Made by a program: the position numbers and the translations under genes
Shown here: in pieces, positions 28,231 through 40,255 of the stretch
Numbering within the stretch: the stretch's first letter is position 1
Layout of the letters: every line of letters begins with the position of its first letter
Origin: Euborellia annulipes
Taxonomy: Eukaryota > Arthropoda > Insecta > Dermaptera > Anisolabididae
DNA length: 64,000 nucleotides
Assembly: GCA_023213315.1 (NCBI GenBank)
Contig: JAKCPI010011634.1
Location: 38,181 to 102,180, forward strand
Reading direction: 5' to 3'
The notes under the pieces: generated by a model
What the model saw: only the letters and a program-made list of their open reading frames with translations
What the model was told of the DNA's origin: nothing
Databases searched by the model: none

Positions 28231-28573
28231 CAGTGGTTTCCAAACTTTATTTTTCCAGGGGGAGGGGCAGCTGCCCCCCTGCCCCTCGCTGGGTACGCCC
28301 TTGATTATTTCGTTTATTAGTCACTTCAAGCCGACGTTTCGGTCAGATTTGCGGCCTCAGGACTGAAGTGTGTCAATAAAACTCCTCCTTAAAGTGACTA
28401 ATAAACGAAACTTAATAATACAAACTTAAGTCATATTATTATTTATTATTTTATTTATAGGACTTTAGCAATTATTTAGAAAATCGCTATAGCTGGGGCT
28501 TGCGATACGCGCCTCCCCATAGACTAGCCCGTTCCCTCCTAGGGAGTCGCACCTCACAGTTTGGAAAACGCTG
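28231..28573. mobile_element. hAT-like element (CAGTGGTTTCCAAACT ends)
   Basis: CAGTGGTTTCCAAACT at the left and AGTTTGGAAAACGCTG at the right bound about 343 bp. The flanks TATTAAAC and TCTTAACA match only 5 of 8, so the duplication is decayed or false. A solitary GACGTTTCGGTC core lies inside (28332-28365). Confidence 0.5.
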
Positions 28574-28816
28574 TCTTAACATAATGTTATTTCATTTTTT
28601 TTTTAAATACGACAAATTTTTAATGGGAATGTGTTCCAAACTTATAAAATAATTCCAATAAAGATTTCCATTTGTGTCTGAAAACTTTTCACAATAAAAG
28701 AAGATATATATTAATAATATGACACTTTTAATTAAAAAAGGCATTTAATAACCGGCTAATTCGATATAACTTCCAGATTTTCTCCATTTATATGCTGATA
28801 GGAACGGGATAAAAAG

Positions 28817-28875
28817 ATTTTACTTTCTCTTACCTATATATGAAATATAAAATATATAGAGAGAAAGTATTGTTT
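28817..28875 (-). repeat. Repeat-D terminal hairpin, short copy
   Basis: TACTTTCTCTTACCTATATA and ATATATAGAGAGAAAGTATT form the same AT-rich hairpin as the end of repeat D, inverted. Confidence 0.45.
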
Positions 28876-30658
28876 GATATAAATATCAAAAATATTTAAT
28901 TGAAATTGAATGTAAATACTTTATTATTATTTTTTTTTTATTTACAGAAGAATATATAAAACAGTACTTAATTCGCTTTTGAGTGATATATTTTTAAATG
29001 ATTATATTTATAAAAACTAAATTTGATCAAATAATTCAATTATAATGTAAAAGATAAAATTAATTTTGATATATAATTTAATGAATTCTTTTAAAATGAA
29101 TGATGATGATGATAAATACTTCATTTACTCTGCCATCGGAAGACGTTTATTAAGGAAAAAACAATGAATTTTCCCGAAATTAAAATGAAAGATATTTATT
29201 AATTTAAACAATATTAAAATGGAAATATATATATATATAACATTAAAATTTTTTTTTTGAACAATGAGAGGGAGGGTATTATCTACAATTTTCATCTAAA
29301 AAAGCACTTAATGATAATTGAAGTGAACATGTCCAGTCTTTGAGTAATTGATCAAATATAATGGTGCAAAAATAAGCCAATTTGTGTTTTTTTTTTTTTT
29401 TTTTTTAATTGATCGTTGCTCATTAAATTGCCAAAGATAATACTTAATAGTAAAAGAGCCGCGATCACATTCTCTCCCTATAAATATAATATATATTTTG
29501 CTATTTATTACTTATCAATTTATAATTACAGTTCAAGTCTTTATTCAAGGCCTACCGTATATTTTATTTAAAGTTTGATGATAATACCTTTTTTTTTTTG
29601 GTCTTTTTAAAATGCAAATTTTTTTTATTGTTAAAGTCTTAAGCAAAATTTTTAAAAATAACATTTAATTTTTTTTTTTTTTTTTTGGAATGTTGAGCAA
29701 ATGGAATGAGTGAATATATTAAAGCTGATCCAATCCAAAAGATTAGATTTTTTTTTTGATTTGATAACAAAAATAAAAATTAACAATAGTCAGTAATCAC
29801 AACACGATTTAAATTTTTTTTTTTCTTATAATTTAATTATGTATTATTATTCACTTTCAAGTGATTGCGTCAAAAACTTATTATTAATAAAATAAAAACA
29901 ATATCTATATATATTTATATTATATGCGGATGTTTTATATATACAATCATTGAAGAAATAAACTCTACTCTAGAATTTCTTTTATTTTTTTTAGAGCTAC
30001 CCCCAGATTTGTAATTAGCTTAGGGCTGGCTGGCTTTTTTATGTTGGTTAAATGAAAAAAAATACTTTATTTTAACATTTAGTTTTTGTTGGTTGTTTTC
30101 ATACAGGAATCCAATCACATTTCATTCAAAAACTAGAGGTTAAAATAAAATTACAAATATGAAACAAGATATTAGATTGATTATTGAAATTAAAACAATT
30201 ATGAAGTTTGTTATCGACTCATCATTGAGGGAAAGAAAAGAAGGCATTTTTTAATTTCTGAGATTAAATTATAAGGTGGCTAAATACAAAAGATAATGAA
30301 TGCCCTCTTCTCTATCCCCAGAGATAAATATTCTATTTTTTATAAAAGAAACCGATAGCCGAAATATGAGTTTCTTTTTTTTAAATAATTATTCAGATTT
30401 GAGTTGTTCTTTTAAATCATCAAAATGATATGTTTGAGCAGAACAAAATAAAAAGAAAATCTAGAGTGGATGGTTTATTTATTAAATGACTGTATATTTT
30501 TATACATTTTGCCACGCTGAGATAATTCTTTTTTTTATTTATTCAGAGAGAAGCCACATCATTTGAAAGCCATTTTAAACGAAGTCTCTGGCAATCATAG
30601 TACTGAACGAGGCTGTTTTGTTTTTTGTCTTCGGAGGTGTTTGCTGCATCGGCGACGG

Positions 30659-33600
30659 TCAGCAGGAACAAACGCTTTTCCCTCCACCTGATGACTCTCG
30701 ACCTCCTGAATTGTTTCCACCTCGTTTACTCCCGTCAAGAGAAAATTTATCACCGTCACGCTGATCATTGTTTGCTGCTTGGAGCATTTGATCGTTTTGG
30801 AGTATCTGCAAATAAATAATAATAAAAATATATTGTATATTAATATTTAAAAAATTATATCAAAATAAAAAAAATTTGGTGTTTTCCATAGCACCTTAGT
30901 TCCAAAATTGCGTTTTAAATATTGACTGCTTGAAATAAATTACGGTTATTCTTCAAAATCTTAATCTCATATTTGAATATTTTATTCATAATAGAGAATA
31001 AATAAATATAAAATTTCATAAGATCTGGAAAAATTTTTTTAAATCTGTAAAAAGCTCCAAAGGGGACCTTCCTTTTGTATCGAAATTAACATGCAAATCC
31101 CCATATGGATTTAACATTGGCTCTATGGAAGGAAGAGCCGGAAAATGAATTTGAAAAATCTGAAATACTACATCAGTAAAGTGTACTTCAAACAATTTCA
31201 TGAACATTTTTACTGATATTCTTTTTAAAGAGCATGTAAAAAATAATTGATTTTTTAATCAAAATCGTTAGAGCCGGTTTTGAGAAATTCGAAACTTCAG
31301 TAAAGTACTAGTACTTTTTGGCCGATTTTGTTCAAAAGCTTATTTTGAGTGTCCTGGAGGATAGCTAACTTAAATATAAAATTTCAATTCCGTAGCTCAA
31401 TTCCTTCCTGCTTAAAATCGTTACACACATACGCACAGACAGGCCAATTTGCGGGACCCACTTTTTTGGACTCAGGGGACCTCAAAACATGTATATCCAT
31501 CATTTTGACATGATCGAAATACTTTCTCACTATACAATATATTACATATATAGGTATGAGAAAGTAAAAAATCATAAAAAAAAAACGGATCTTTTTATAT
31601 AGGAAGAAATATATTAGAGAAACAATAAGAATGGAGTTTATTAAGGTTCAGAAGGTAATAAAAGATAATGATCCAGCGGCATAACCAGGGCACGAGATGC
31701 ATTTAAGAACCATCGAGTCAGGAACACTCGTAAAAAGAGGTGAAATAAGCCAAGATTAGACTATCAGGGCTGGAAGAGTTCTCTGGCCTTTTATGTTTAT
31801 AGTATTTATTAATAAAAGAGGCTAAATGTTTTTTTTTTTTTTTTTTTAAACATTCACACTTTTTCTCATTCACACTCATATTCACACACACATTCATACA
31901 GTCTTTTCGGCAACTCAAGCCATTTAAGACTTTGACGATAACCGTTGTAGAGAATATATCTATTGTGGGGTCAGGCATTTCTATTTAAGCCATCTGGTAT
32001 CCAAATGGCTTAAATAAAATCATCGGACTGCCTGGGTCCGAACCCGCGACGTTTGGTATAGGAGGTAGGCATGCTACTCTACGCAAACCCGGGGGCGTTT
32101 TTGTTTTATTTAATTAAATTTACGATTAAGCCTAAAGGTGATTAGATAGAGAAGACATACTTTGTTAACGAGGAATCGTGCGGCTTCCTCGATATTGACA
32201 TTTTCTTTCGCTGATGTCTCAAACCAGCCTGAGAATCCCCTTTCTTTGCAATAATCGTCCATTTTGCTCGGCGAGTTCACGAGACCTTCTTTTTGTTGAT
32301 CACACTGCAAAAAATTTAGAAAAATAGAAATTAATTATTAAAATTAAAAATCTCGATATCGAATTTGTTTGTAATTCTTACCTTATAACTTACTTATAAC
32401 TAGTATGTAATTTTATCAAGAATTCGAAGGTGAGAGTAATTTTGCTTTTTTAAAAGATAACGTCTTGGAGTAAAATGAAAGTTTTTAATTTAATCTGCTC
32501 TAGTTTTTAATTTCTCTGTAATAACTAGGGCTCGGATTTATAGGCACTGAATATCTTTAAAATAGGCAGGCAACTAAGCACTAAAAGTTATTAAAATAGG
32601 CACTTAAAAACGCATTTATTGTAAAAATAGGCACTTAAAAGGCTTTATTTAAGAAATAATATAAAAAAATTTAAAAAATTAATGTCTTATTTTTGGTAAT
32701 CTGGTGTGATGGTCGCACAGCACACAATTTTTTATTAATTTCGGTAATTTAAAGGCGTATTCTGTACCTGTTTGTCAGAATATAAATACAAATCAAATTT
32801 TTAAGTACTAATTTGACATTAAAAATAATTTTTTTTTTTGAAAAAAAGTATTTTTTTAAATCTCGGGGGGGGGGGGGGGTAATTACCGCCTTTACCGCCC
32901 CCCCCTCTTGAAATATTTTCTTGATAATTCAAAAAAATTTTAAATTTAGGCTATGTATAGTTCGTAAAAAATTGAAATTGGCTATTTGAACTTAAAATAG
33001 GCAGTAAAAAAGGCATTTTATAGATGAAATAGGCCCCAGAATCGGCCAAAACAGGTATTATAGGCACTAACAAATGCCTCTTCTTTTATTCACAATTTCA
33101 TGAAACGTATACATATCATATTGGCCTAAATTTTAAGCCATAAATTAAAAAAAGGCAAATAGGGCGAAATCCGAGCCCTAGTAATAACAATCTTTAAAAA
33201 AAAAACATTGGTTGTTAAAAAAAAATTGAAATTTTATCCTTCTTTGAGTTGCGGCGAGAGAAGGCCATTGGTATATAAAAAATTTCTTCATACAATAAAT
33301 ACATTTTCCAGTACGTATCGAGTTTCGATAGTTGATATTATCTCTGATATTGGAAACTTTATTGATATTTACAAATATCTGAGAGATGAGAGTAAAAATC
33401 AACTGTATTTTCCAAATATCAGGAGCTATTTATAAACAAGAAAAAATTTTTTGAAACTTTCCATTATCAGAAGATATATTTAATTAATGATGTAATATAG
33501 ATATAGTACTAATGAGTAAATATATTTCGAGATTTCTTGGTGCATAGATTCAAATAATAATAGGCCTAATAAAGACAAGCAAGTCATTTAAACTTTTTGA

Positions 33601-36600
33601 TAAAAAATTGATCTAAGTTTGCAAATATTTTCAGTGAAGAAAATAAGTAGGAGAAGCGGCAAAATAGAAAAACATCTGGTGTGACAAGTCACTGTTAGAA
33701 ACTAAATATATGAGAACACAAAAAATCTGGTGTGAGAAGTTGGATCCAACTTTCTCTTACCAAAGGTAAGAGAAAATCGAGTGCTTTGGTGACAATCACA
33801 CCAGATTTTTTTCTCTTTTGCCGCTTCTCCTACTTATTTTCTACACTGAAAATATTTGCACAAGATGTAAAATTTATGAAAATGAGGAAATATTTAAATT
33901 TTGTTACCATGGCAACCATTTCTCCTATCTTTTCTATGAAGAACAAGAGTAAAGTGTACTTCAAAAGATTTCAAGGGGAATATGAGAATAACATTTTAAA
34001 AAGAGTTAAAAAAAAATGATTTTTGAATCAAAATCGTTGGAGCGAATTTTTTTTTTTTTATTAGTTTGACATCTCGGTCATACCTTTTCCGATACAAAGT
34101 ATATACAAATTACAAAAATACATACATATAAAATCAGTAGAGGCCCCTATAGGGAGCGAATTTTGAGACAATCGAACAAAAATGAAAAAGCGCAACAGAA
34201 AATACTAGTATTCTTTGACCGATTTTGTTCAAAAGCTTCGTGTCACCTCCCAGTGGAGTAACCTAATTAAATTTAAAATTTCAACCTCGTAGGTCTTTTC
34301 GTTCTTGAGATATTTTTTCACAGACAGACACACGTATTCCAACCAGCAAAACCACTTTTTTGGAATCAGGGGATCTCAAAACCCTTAAGCCTATTCATCA
34401 AAATCTCCACTTCGAATTTTTGACATGAAACCAATACTTTCTCTCTATATATATAGATAAGAGAAAGTAAAAATTAATGACTTCCCCAACTCAAACAAGA
34501 ATTCATATCAATGTTACTATTAAGTATTGTATTAAGAATAGAATTGAGATTTAGTAGAGCATATTTTTTTTCTTCTATTTCCAATAAAAAGATAATGAAA
34601 ATATAGTTGAATTGTTATTTATTACCTTATTGGCTAAGAGCACACAAGGAATTGGAGAGCCGTCTGGAAGTTGAACTTTACTATCCAAGTCTTGTTTCCA
34701 TTTAAGAACGGCATCAAAAGTCGCCACCCGAGTTACATCGAACACGACAAAAGCACCGACGGCCTCTTTGTAATACACTCGAGTCATATTGCCGAAACGT
34801 TCTTGTCCTAGATGAAAAAGAAAACAACTTTATAGCCTCTGTCAACTATAAACACAAACACCTTCTTTCAGGCAATCACTTTGCCCACCGGTACACGCAA
34901 AGAACTTTTCTTTATTTTGTCCTAAAATTCTCAAAGTGGTTTAAAAAAAAAAGGGTCAAACCGGAGGCCAAATCGATAGCAAACAGCTCCAGGGAGTTTA
35001 GTATCACACTCGCGTACAAGAGGAGCAAATGAAAAACACTCGTTATGTTTTATTCAACCAGTGGATGTTTGAAATTATATGTTTCTAAAGGGGAAAAGAA
35101 CATTTACTTTTAGTTTGCTATTAAATCCTATTTATTATTAGAAAAAGAGCTTAAAATTTTGATATATTAAAATTAGATATTCCAATATAAAAGTCTTTTA
35201 TAATATCATGCATAAATTTCGCATATAGTCTCATATATTCATAATTTTTATTAGATAAAAGATATTATAGTCTGTCAAAATTAACACCTACCCGCTATAT
35301 CCCAGAGCTGCAACCGGATCACCGTACTACTATCCCAGTTGAGTACTTTAAGGGCGAAATCGACACCAATTGTGGCACGATAATGTTGACTGAAAAATTG
35401 ATGGACATAACGTTTGATGATGGATGTTTTTCCCGCTCCTAATTCACCAATCACAAGAATTTTATAAAGATGTTCGCGTTTCTCCAACGCTAGGCCCTGT
35501 TGCGCCTAAAACAAAAAAAAGAACATTTTATTAAAAAAAAAATTAAGAAAACCATCTGAAACCCTCATTAAATGTAAAAATTTACAGTTTTTTCAATATT
35601 TATAATCTAATTGCAGATCTTTTGAAAATTAATTTAATTTGAAGATTGAGAATAAGTTCTTCTTAAGTAATAGTCCTAGAGTTTGACAAAATAAATAAAT
35701 AAATAATTTCTGATAAAATTGAGACTTTCTATGAAAAAAAAAAATCATTTAGCATTATGTATTAATAATAAAATTAAATGGAATTACAAGTTTAGGTATA
35801 TTCAAAATTTATTTTTATTTTGGGTATTCCCTCATGCATGATTTTGTTTCGCCTTCACGCATTTTTATCAAATGAAGATGAAAGAATTGAAATAAATAGA
35901 GGCGGTGTCTTGGTATAAATGCCTTTGATGCCGGAAAAGAAAAAAAATGAAATTAAAAGATAAAAGAAAAATTTTAAATCAAATCAAAATTGCTCAAAAA
36001 AGAGTAAACTACTGTAGGCCATATACTGTAGTATTACGATATAACACAGGGCCGGATCCAGGGAGGAGGGGGGGCAGTGGGGTGCCCCGGGCGGCAGATA
36101 TCAGGGGGGCGGCAATTAAAGAAAGATTTACTAAAAAAAAAGGGTAAAATGATATGAATTTTGTATAGAAAATTTTGAGGGGTCGGCAAATTAAATTTTG
36201 CCCCCCCCCCCCCAAAAAAATCTCCTAGTTCCGGCCCTGATATAACACCTCGGAAGTACAGTGAGGGTCAATATTACGTCCCACCCATGCGCTTTCTACT
36301 TGTGATTATTTCATGGTTTTTATAAAAGAAAATGAAAATCTTTATTGGAAATTTTCTAGGTTTGAACCATGAAAGTTTCCATTAAAAAATATATATTTTT
36401 TTAAAAACAATGAAATAATAACAAGTAGAAATCGCATGGGTGGGACTTAATATTGGCCCTCACTGTACGTGGTCAAGACCGCCGGCACCGAGCTCTATTT
36501 TATAATACCGCCCCACTACCCTCACATCAAAAAACATTTTTTTAAAATTCTTTTTTCCAATTTTTATTTTTCATCTAGAAAAAAATACATTTCTTTGTAT

Positions 36601-39600
36601 TAGGGAATAGAAAAGACTGTAGAGAGAAAAAGCCCTCATTTTATTTAATTATGAGTAAATAATTTAATATCGCTCGCTTATTATCATTTAATTCAAAAAG
36701 AAAGATCTTAAATAAAATATTGATATATTAAAAAGTAAGGTCCCTAAATTCCAAACAAGTAAAAAAGAATTGTTTGTAGATGGCCGTAAGGATGATCAAT
36801 TTAATTATAGGGACATCGGCCAAAAATAAATACTTTTGCGTATTATCCGTTTATTTGTAAATATTTCGACCCCAGGGAATATGGAATCATCTGATTATAA
36901 AAATTGCATTAATGCTCAGCTATTTTGTCATATTGGATAGGAGAGGTTAACGATTTGCGAAACATCTGTTGATTGTACTGAAGATGATTCCATATCACTG
37001 GGATCGAAATATTTACAAATAAACGGATAATAAGCAGAAGTATTTATTTTTTGGCCGTCGGTCCTTATAATTAAATTGAAATAAAAAGAAGTTATTCAAA
37101 AGCTAACTGGTTATTAGCTTAACGCAAAGCCCTAGTCCAAAGATTAACGATTGACGAGGCACAAAGAGGACACCAGGTGTAAACTTGGAAATGTGAAATG
37201 CATTAATAATAAATTTTACTTTGGGATAAGTTTTTAATACCAGCGTGATTATTAATTAATTTTTAATCACGTCTATTCAAATTCATTTTGATCAATTTTA
37301 ATTAATAAATTCTAATATGAGCTCTAATCTAATTAGGCTAGTATATGAATTATATTTATTACAAAATGATTATTTCTTACTGCCGTATAATTTAAATTAT
37401 TATATACACAGGATTTAAGTCTTTCATAGGCAAATCAGCACAAAAAATTTCAAGCATAGGTTTTTTTCTAAATTTCAAATAAGAAAACCTTTAAAAGTGA
37501 TAATTTTCTGAGAATTCCGATAGTAATATTTTTACTATCATAAAATGAAAATGAGAAAGGAAAATACTCTTTTCTCTTAAAAAAAAAATTGAAAAAAAGG
37601 TCATACAATTTTATTTATTGTTCTATAAGGATTTTATCCCGCATCGGAAATTATCAATAACTTATCAATGTTATTTTATTTTTTTATTCTATTTCCCAAT
37701 TTTTATTTTTCATCTCGAACAAAATACATTTTATTTGTATTAGGCGATAGAAAAAAAGAGAAGATAAATGAAAATGTAAATAAGGCACATCTACTATTAA
37801 AAAAAAAAATAGGAATTTAATTACTTTTATTACGTAGGAGTGGCTTAAGAAATGATTTTTGAAAATGTTAATTCCTACAAAAAAAAATTTTGAAAAATTG
37901 TAATTTTGCAATATTTTTTTATAACTTCAGAGCTTGGTAGCGACCCCTAAAAATTGTGCAAAAAATCGGAAAAAAAAAAAATTTTTTTTGTTTCTCTCCT
38001 TAGGTAGAGCTATAGCAAAAAAAAAATAAAAAATTTGGCCTTTTAAGCATCACCCTACTGTATATGTATATTATTATATTTAATAATAAATTGAATTAGC
38101 GCAGAGCGTGTCCTCACTATTTTAGCTTTTTTTTTTGCATACATTTAATTTATTACTGAATGAATATTTACAATTAGATAAATTCATAATTGGATTTTAA
38201 AAAATTCAATCAAAAAAATTGATTTTAAAAAGTTTCGAATCAAATTCGGTCCATCAAGATCAGGGGTGTATATAGAAATTTTTTTCGGGGGGGGGGCCCG
38301 AACTCAAAAATTTTTCTGAGGAAAATTTTTTTTTAAGAAACTATACTTTTTTCACACGAAATTTTTGAGGAACATTTTTCTATTGCGGAACCAAAGTTGT
38401 CCTGCGGAAAATTTGTTGCGCTGATGTCTGTATATCCCTATATATGTATATGTGTTTGGGAAATTTCGGGGGGCCCGGGCCTCCCGGCCCCTCCCCCCCC
38501 TTAAATACGCCCCTGATCAAGATGATCTTCACAATTTGGGAATTGTTAAAAAAAAATTTATAAAAAAAAACCTGTCCAATTTCTAACCGAAGTGGAGGAG
38601 AGGTGTCTCAAACCAAGAAAATTTGGAAAAAATGTTAAAAAGACTTGAAAAAATAAAATAAGTGCAAATTTGATAAAAAGGTCAAATATTGTATTATATA
38701 TTCTGAACAAATAAAAAAATTCCTATTTTACTGAACCCAATAAGTACATGATGGTTCTTAATTATTTAACTATAAATCACCCTTGAGCCTGGCGTCCAAT
38801 CATTTTAAAAAAATAGGGATGTAAATGGCCTTAAATGCCGAAAAGAACTTAAAAACAATACTTTCTCTCTATATATATTTCAGGGCAAGAGAAAGTATTA
38901 TAAAATCTGGTGTGACTGGCGCACAGCACACAACTTTCTCTTACCTTCGGTAATCGAAAGTTGTGTACTGTGCTTGTCACACCAGATTTTTTGTGTCGAC
39001 ATGTATTTAGTTTCCGACAGTAGGGTACAATTGAATTCAAGATGTAAAATTTATAAGTATGGGAAAATATTTATATTTTGATACCATGGCAACCATTTCT
39101 CCTATCTTTTCTATGGAGTACAAGAGTAAAGTGGTCTTCAGAAGATTTCAATCACAAAATGAGAATATACATTTTATAGAGAATCTAAAAAATAATTGAT
39201 TTTTGAATTTAAAAAAAATCGTTGGAGCAAATTTTGAGAAAATCGAAAAAAACTGAAAAAGTACATCAGTAAAGTACTAGTACTCTTTGGCCGATTTTGA
39301 TTAAAAGCTTATTTTTCCGGTCCAGGAGGATGTTTAACTTAAATATAAAATTTCAGCCTCATAGCTCAATTCCTTCATGCTTAAAATTGAACACAGACAC
39401 ACCCACCCACACACCCACCCACCCACACACACACAGACAGACCATGTCGCGAAAACCACTTTTTTGGATTCAGGGGACCTCAAAACGTGAAGATCCATCA
39501 AAATCTCGACATCGAATTTTTGACATGAACTAATACTTTCTCTCTATATATATATTACATATATACAAGGTAAGAGAAAGTTAAAAAGAAAAAAAAACAT

Positions 39601-40255
39601 AAGCCACAGTTAGTTACCAAAAAAAAAAAAAAAAAAAAAAAAAAACTGGAACAGTAAGAGAACCTACTACTTATGTAACATACTAAAAATGTATTATATT
39701 TTACGAAAATGAGGAGTGATTCCTGGAAAATTTCACCTGATGATCTGCTGATTGATCCGAAGGCATGGGCTTCACCATATGCCTCAATTCAGCAAGTCTG
39801 TCCATTGTGGCTTTCGGATCCAGAGGATCTTCCATTTGTAAAGTCTCCGTTGTATCTCCACTTTTCGTTGACGATGATTGGTCTGTCGAATCGTAAACAT
39901 TTCTTTGGGCACCTGCAGGTTCCTGTTCAATTGGTGCAACTTCATCTTCAATTTCATCAATTTGATCTTCAATTGAAGCAACTTCATTTTCTGGCGGAGT
40001 TGGAATTTTCGTTTCAACATCGAAACCTTCTTGGGTGGTCTCATCTTCAGTTGAGTTCGACGCCATTAGAAAAGGTGAATATTCAGGAATCGGTTGAACT
40101 TGATTACGATATTTCGATAGGCCTAATTTCTTTTTCACTATATTTAATTGACTTTTTGTTTTTGTTGGAACACTTTTATTAATTTTTCGACGTAAAGAAT
40201 TTCGAATCGAGGTGAATAAATTTGATTCCTTTTTGAAAGATTTCCCGTCACTCAT
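30659..40255 (-). CDS. Rab32: Rab32/38-family small GTPase with long N-terminal extension
   Basis: Five coding exons on the minus strand: 39737-40255, 35292-35505, 34626-34807, 32161-32304 and 30659-30805. All are GT-AG and in phase, giving 402 codons including TGA. The GTPase core starts near residue 184: P-loop GELGAGKT (193-200), switch I YRATIGVDF, the DIAGQE form of G3 typical of Rab32/38 (most Rabs have TAGQE), NKCD split across exons 3 and 4, and ETSAK. The C terminus is CSC, a geranylgeranylation signal. Rab32-family proteins direct cargo to lysosome-related organelles and mitochondria-associated membranes. Exon 1 adds 173 residues: a basic start (SIRNSLRRKINKSVP), then an acidic, Pro- and Ser-rich stretch (EDQIDEIEDEVAPIEQEPA). 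That it belongs to the same transcript rests on a CAG|GTGAAA donor and matching phase. The introns hold much mobile DNA. Confidence 0.92.
31195..31573 (+). repeat. Repeat D, 3' portion
   Basis: Shares AATCGTTAGAGCCGGTTTTG, CAATTCCTTCCTGCTTAAAA, CACTTTTTTGGACTCAGGGG and the terminal TACTTTCTC...GAGAAAGTAAAAA hairpin with the copies at 33618, 38864 and 42799. The 5' hairpin is absent. Confidence 0.6.
31828..32098 (-). mobile_element. SINE-A, copy in Rab32 intron 4
   Basis: Inverted full copy. On the plus strand it runs poly-T, CACATTCATACAGTCTTTTCGG, GACGATAACCGTTGTAG, CATCGGACTGCCTGGGTCCG and AACCCGCGACGTTTGGTATA. The B box (GGTTCGGACCC inverted) is intact; the A box is slightly altered. Confidence 0.75.
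32526..33180. mobile_element. hAT-like element, TAGGGCTCGGATTT ends, iterated TAGGCAC
   Basis: 655 bp between TAGGGCTCGGATTTATAGGC and GCGAAATCCGAGCCCTA, flanked by an exact 8-bp duplication GTAATAAC (32518-32525 and 33181-33188). The interior repeats TAGGCACT or TAGGCAG many times and contains a 14-base G run at about 32865. No transposase ORF. Confidence 0.8.
33618..34470 (+). repeat. Repeat D, fullest copy
   Basis: Starts with a large hairpin at 33618-33863 (arms TTTGCAAATATTTTCAGTG.. and inverse, including ATCTGGTGTGA). It continues with ATGTAAAATTTATGAAAATG, ATGGCAACCATTTCTCCTAT and CACTTTTTTGGAATCAGGGG, and ends in the hairpin TACTTTCTCTCTATATATAT..AAGAGAAAGTA. Related copies are at 31195, 38864 and 42799, with fragments at 7788, 28817 and 43766. 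No protein-coding frame was recognised. Confidence 0.65.
36047..36239. mobile_element. hAT MITE family 1, copy 2
   Basis: 193 bp, CAGGGCCGGATCCAGG to CTCCTAGTTCCGGCCCTG, with an exact 8-bp duplication ATATAACA on each side. Sister of 2654-2887. A 13-base C run lies near the right end. Confidence 0.85.
36259..36465. mobile_element. TA-flanked MITE (CAGTGAGGGTCAATATTACG ends)
   Basis: 207 bp. CAGTGAGGGTCAATATTACG at the left matches CTTAATATTGGCCCTCACTG inverted, and the arms extend through CCCACCCATGCG and GTAGAAA to ATTATTTCAT. TA on both sides points to a Tc1/mariner-type target. It lies only 20 bp from the preceding hAT MITE. Confidence 0.75.
36798..37077. repeat. Fold-back repeat with GATCGAAAT core, copy 3
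   Basis: Arms of about 95 bp (AATTTAATTATAGGGACATC / ATAATTAAATT and ATTATCCGTTTATTTGTAAA with its inverse) around an unpaired centre of about 85 bp. The core at 36978-37010 is CTGAAGAT-GATTCC...GGGATC-CGAAAT, counting the final C as shared with the stem. Confidence 0.75.
38261..38515. mobile_element. hAT MITE family 2 (CAGGGGTGTATATA ends), copy 1
   Basis: 255 bp bounded by CAGGGGTGTATATAGAAATT and TTAAATACGCCCCTG with an exact 8-bp duplication ATCAAGAT. It contains a 10-base G run and GC-rich blocks near the right end. Sister of 57838-57983. Confidence 0.85.
38864..39583 (+). repeat. Repeat D, copy with CTGGTGTGAC hairpin
   Basis: Begins TACTTTCTCTCTATATATAT, then a hairpin with arms AATCTGGTGTGAC...ACAACTTTCTCTTACC and inverse. 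It then shares ATGGCAACCATTTCTCCTAT and ends in the terminal hairpin ..AGGTAAGAGAAAGT. A CA-rich simple tract (CACCCACCCACACACCC) lies at about 39405-39440. The 78-codon ORF inside is not a recognisable protein. Confidence 0.65.

Larger units (their letters stand above)
30806..32160 (-). other. Rab32 intron 4
   Basis: 1.36 kb containing part of repeat D (about 31195-31573) and an inverted SINE-A (31828-32098). No coding signal. Confidence 0.6.
32305..34625 (-). other. Rab32 intron 3
   Basis: 2.3 kb, more than half mobile DNA: a hAT-like element (32526-33180) and a repeat D copy (33618-34470). Confidence 0.6.
35506..39736 (-). other. Rab32 intron 1 (4.2 kb)
   Basis: Separates the N-terminal extension from the GTPase core. 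Contains hAT MITEs (36047-36239, 38261-38515), a TA MITE (36259-36465), a fold-back repeat (36798-37077), repeat D (38864-39583), SINE-C scraps near 35890 and 38787, and a poly-A run near 39620. Intron 2 (34808-35291) shows nothing notable. Confidence 0.6.

Noticed and set aside
30625..30819. Plus-strand ORF of 64 codons
   Set aside because: It is the reverse complement of Rab32 exon 5, whose minus-strand reading ends in the expected CSC prenylation signal.
39709..40182. Plus-strand ORF of 157 codons
   Set aside because: Antisense of Rab32 exon 1. The minus frame has ATG, donor and phase that fit the GTPase exons.
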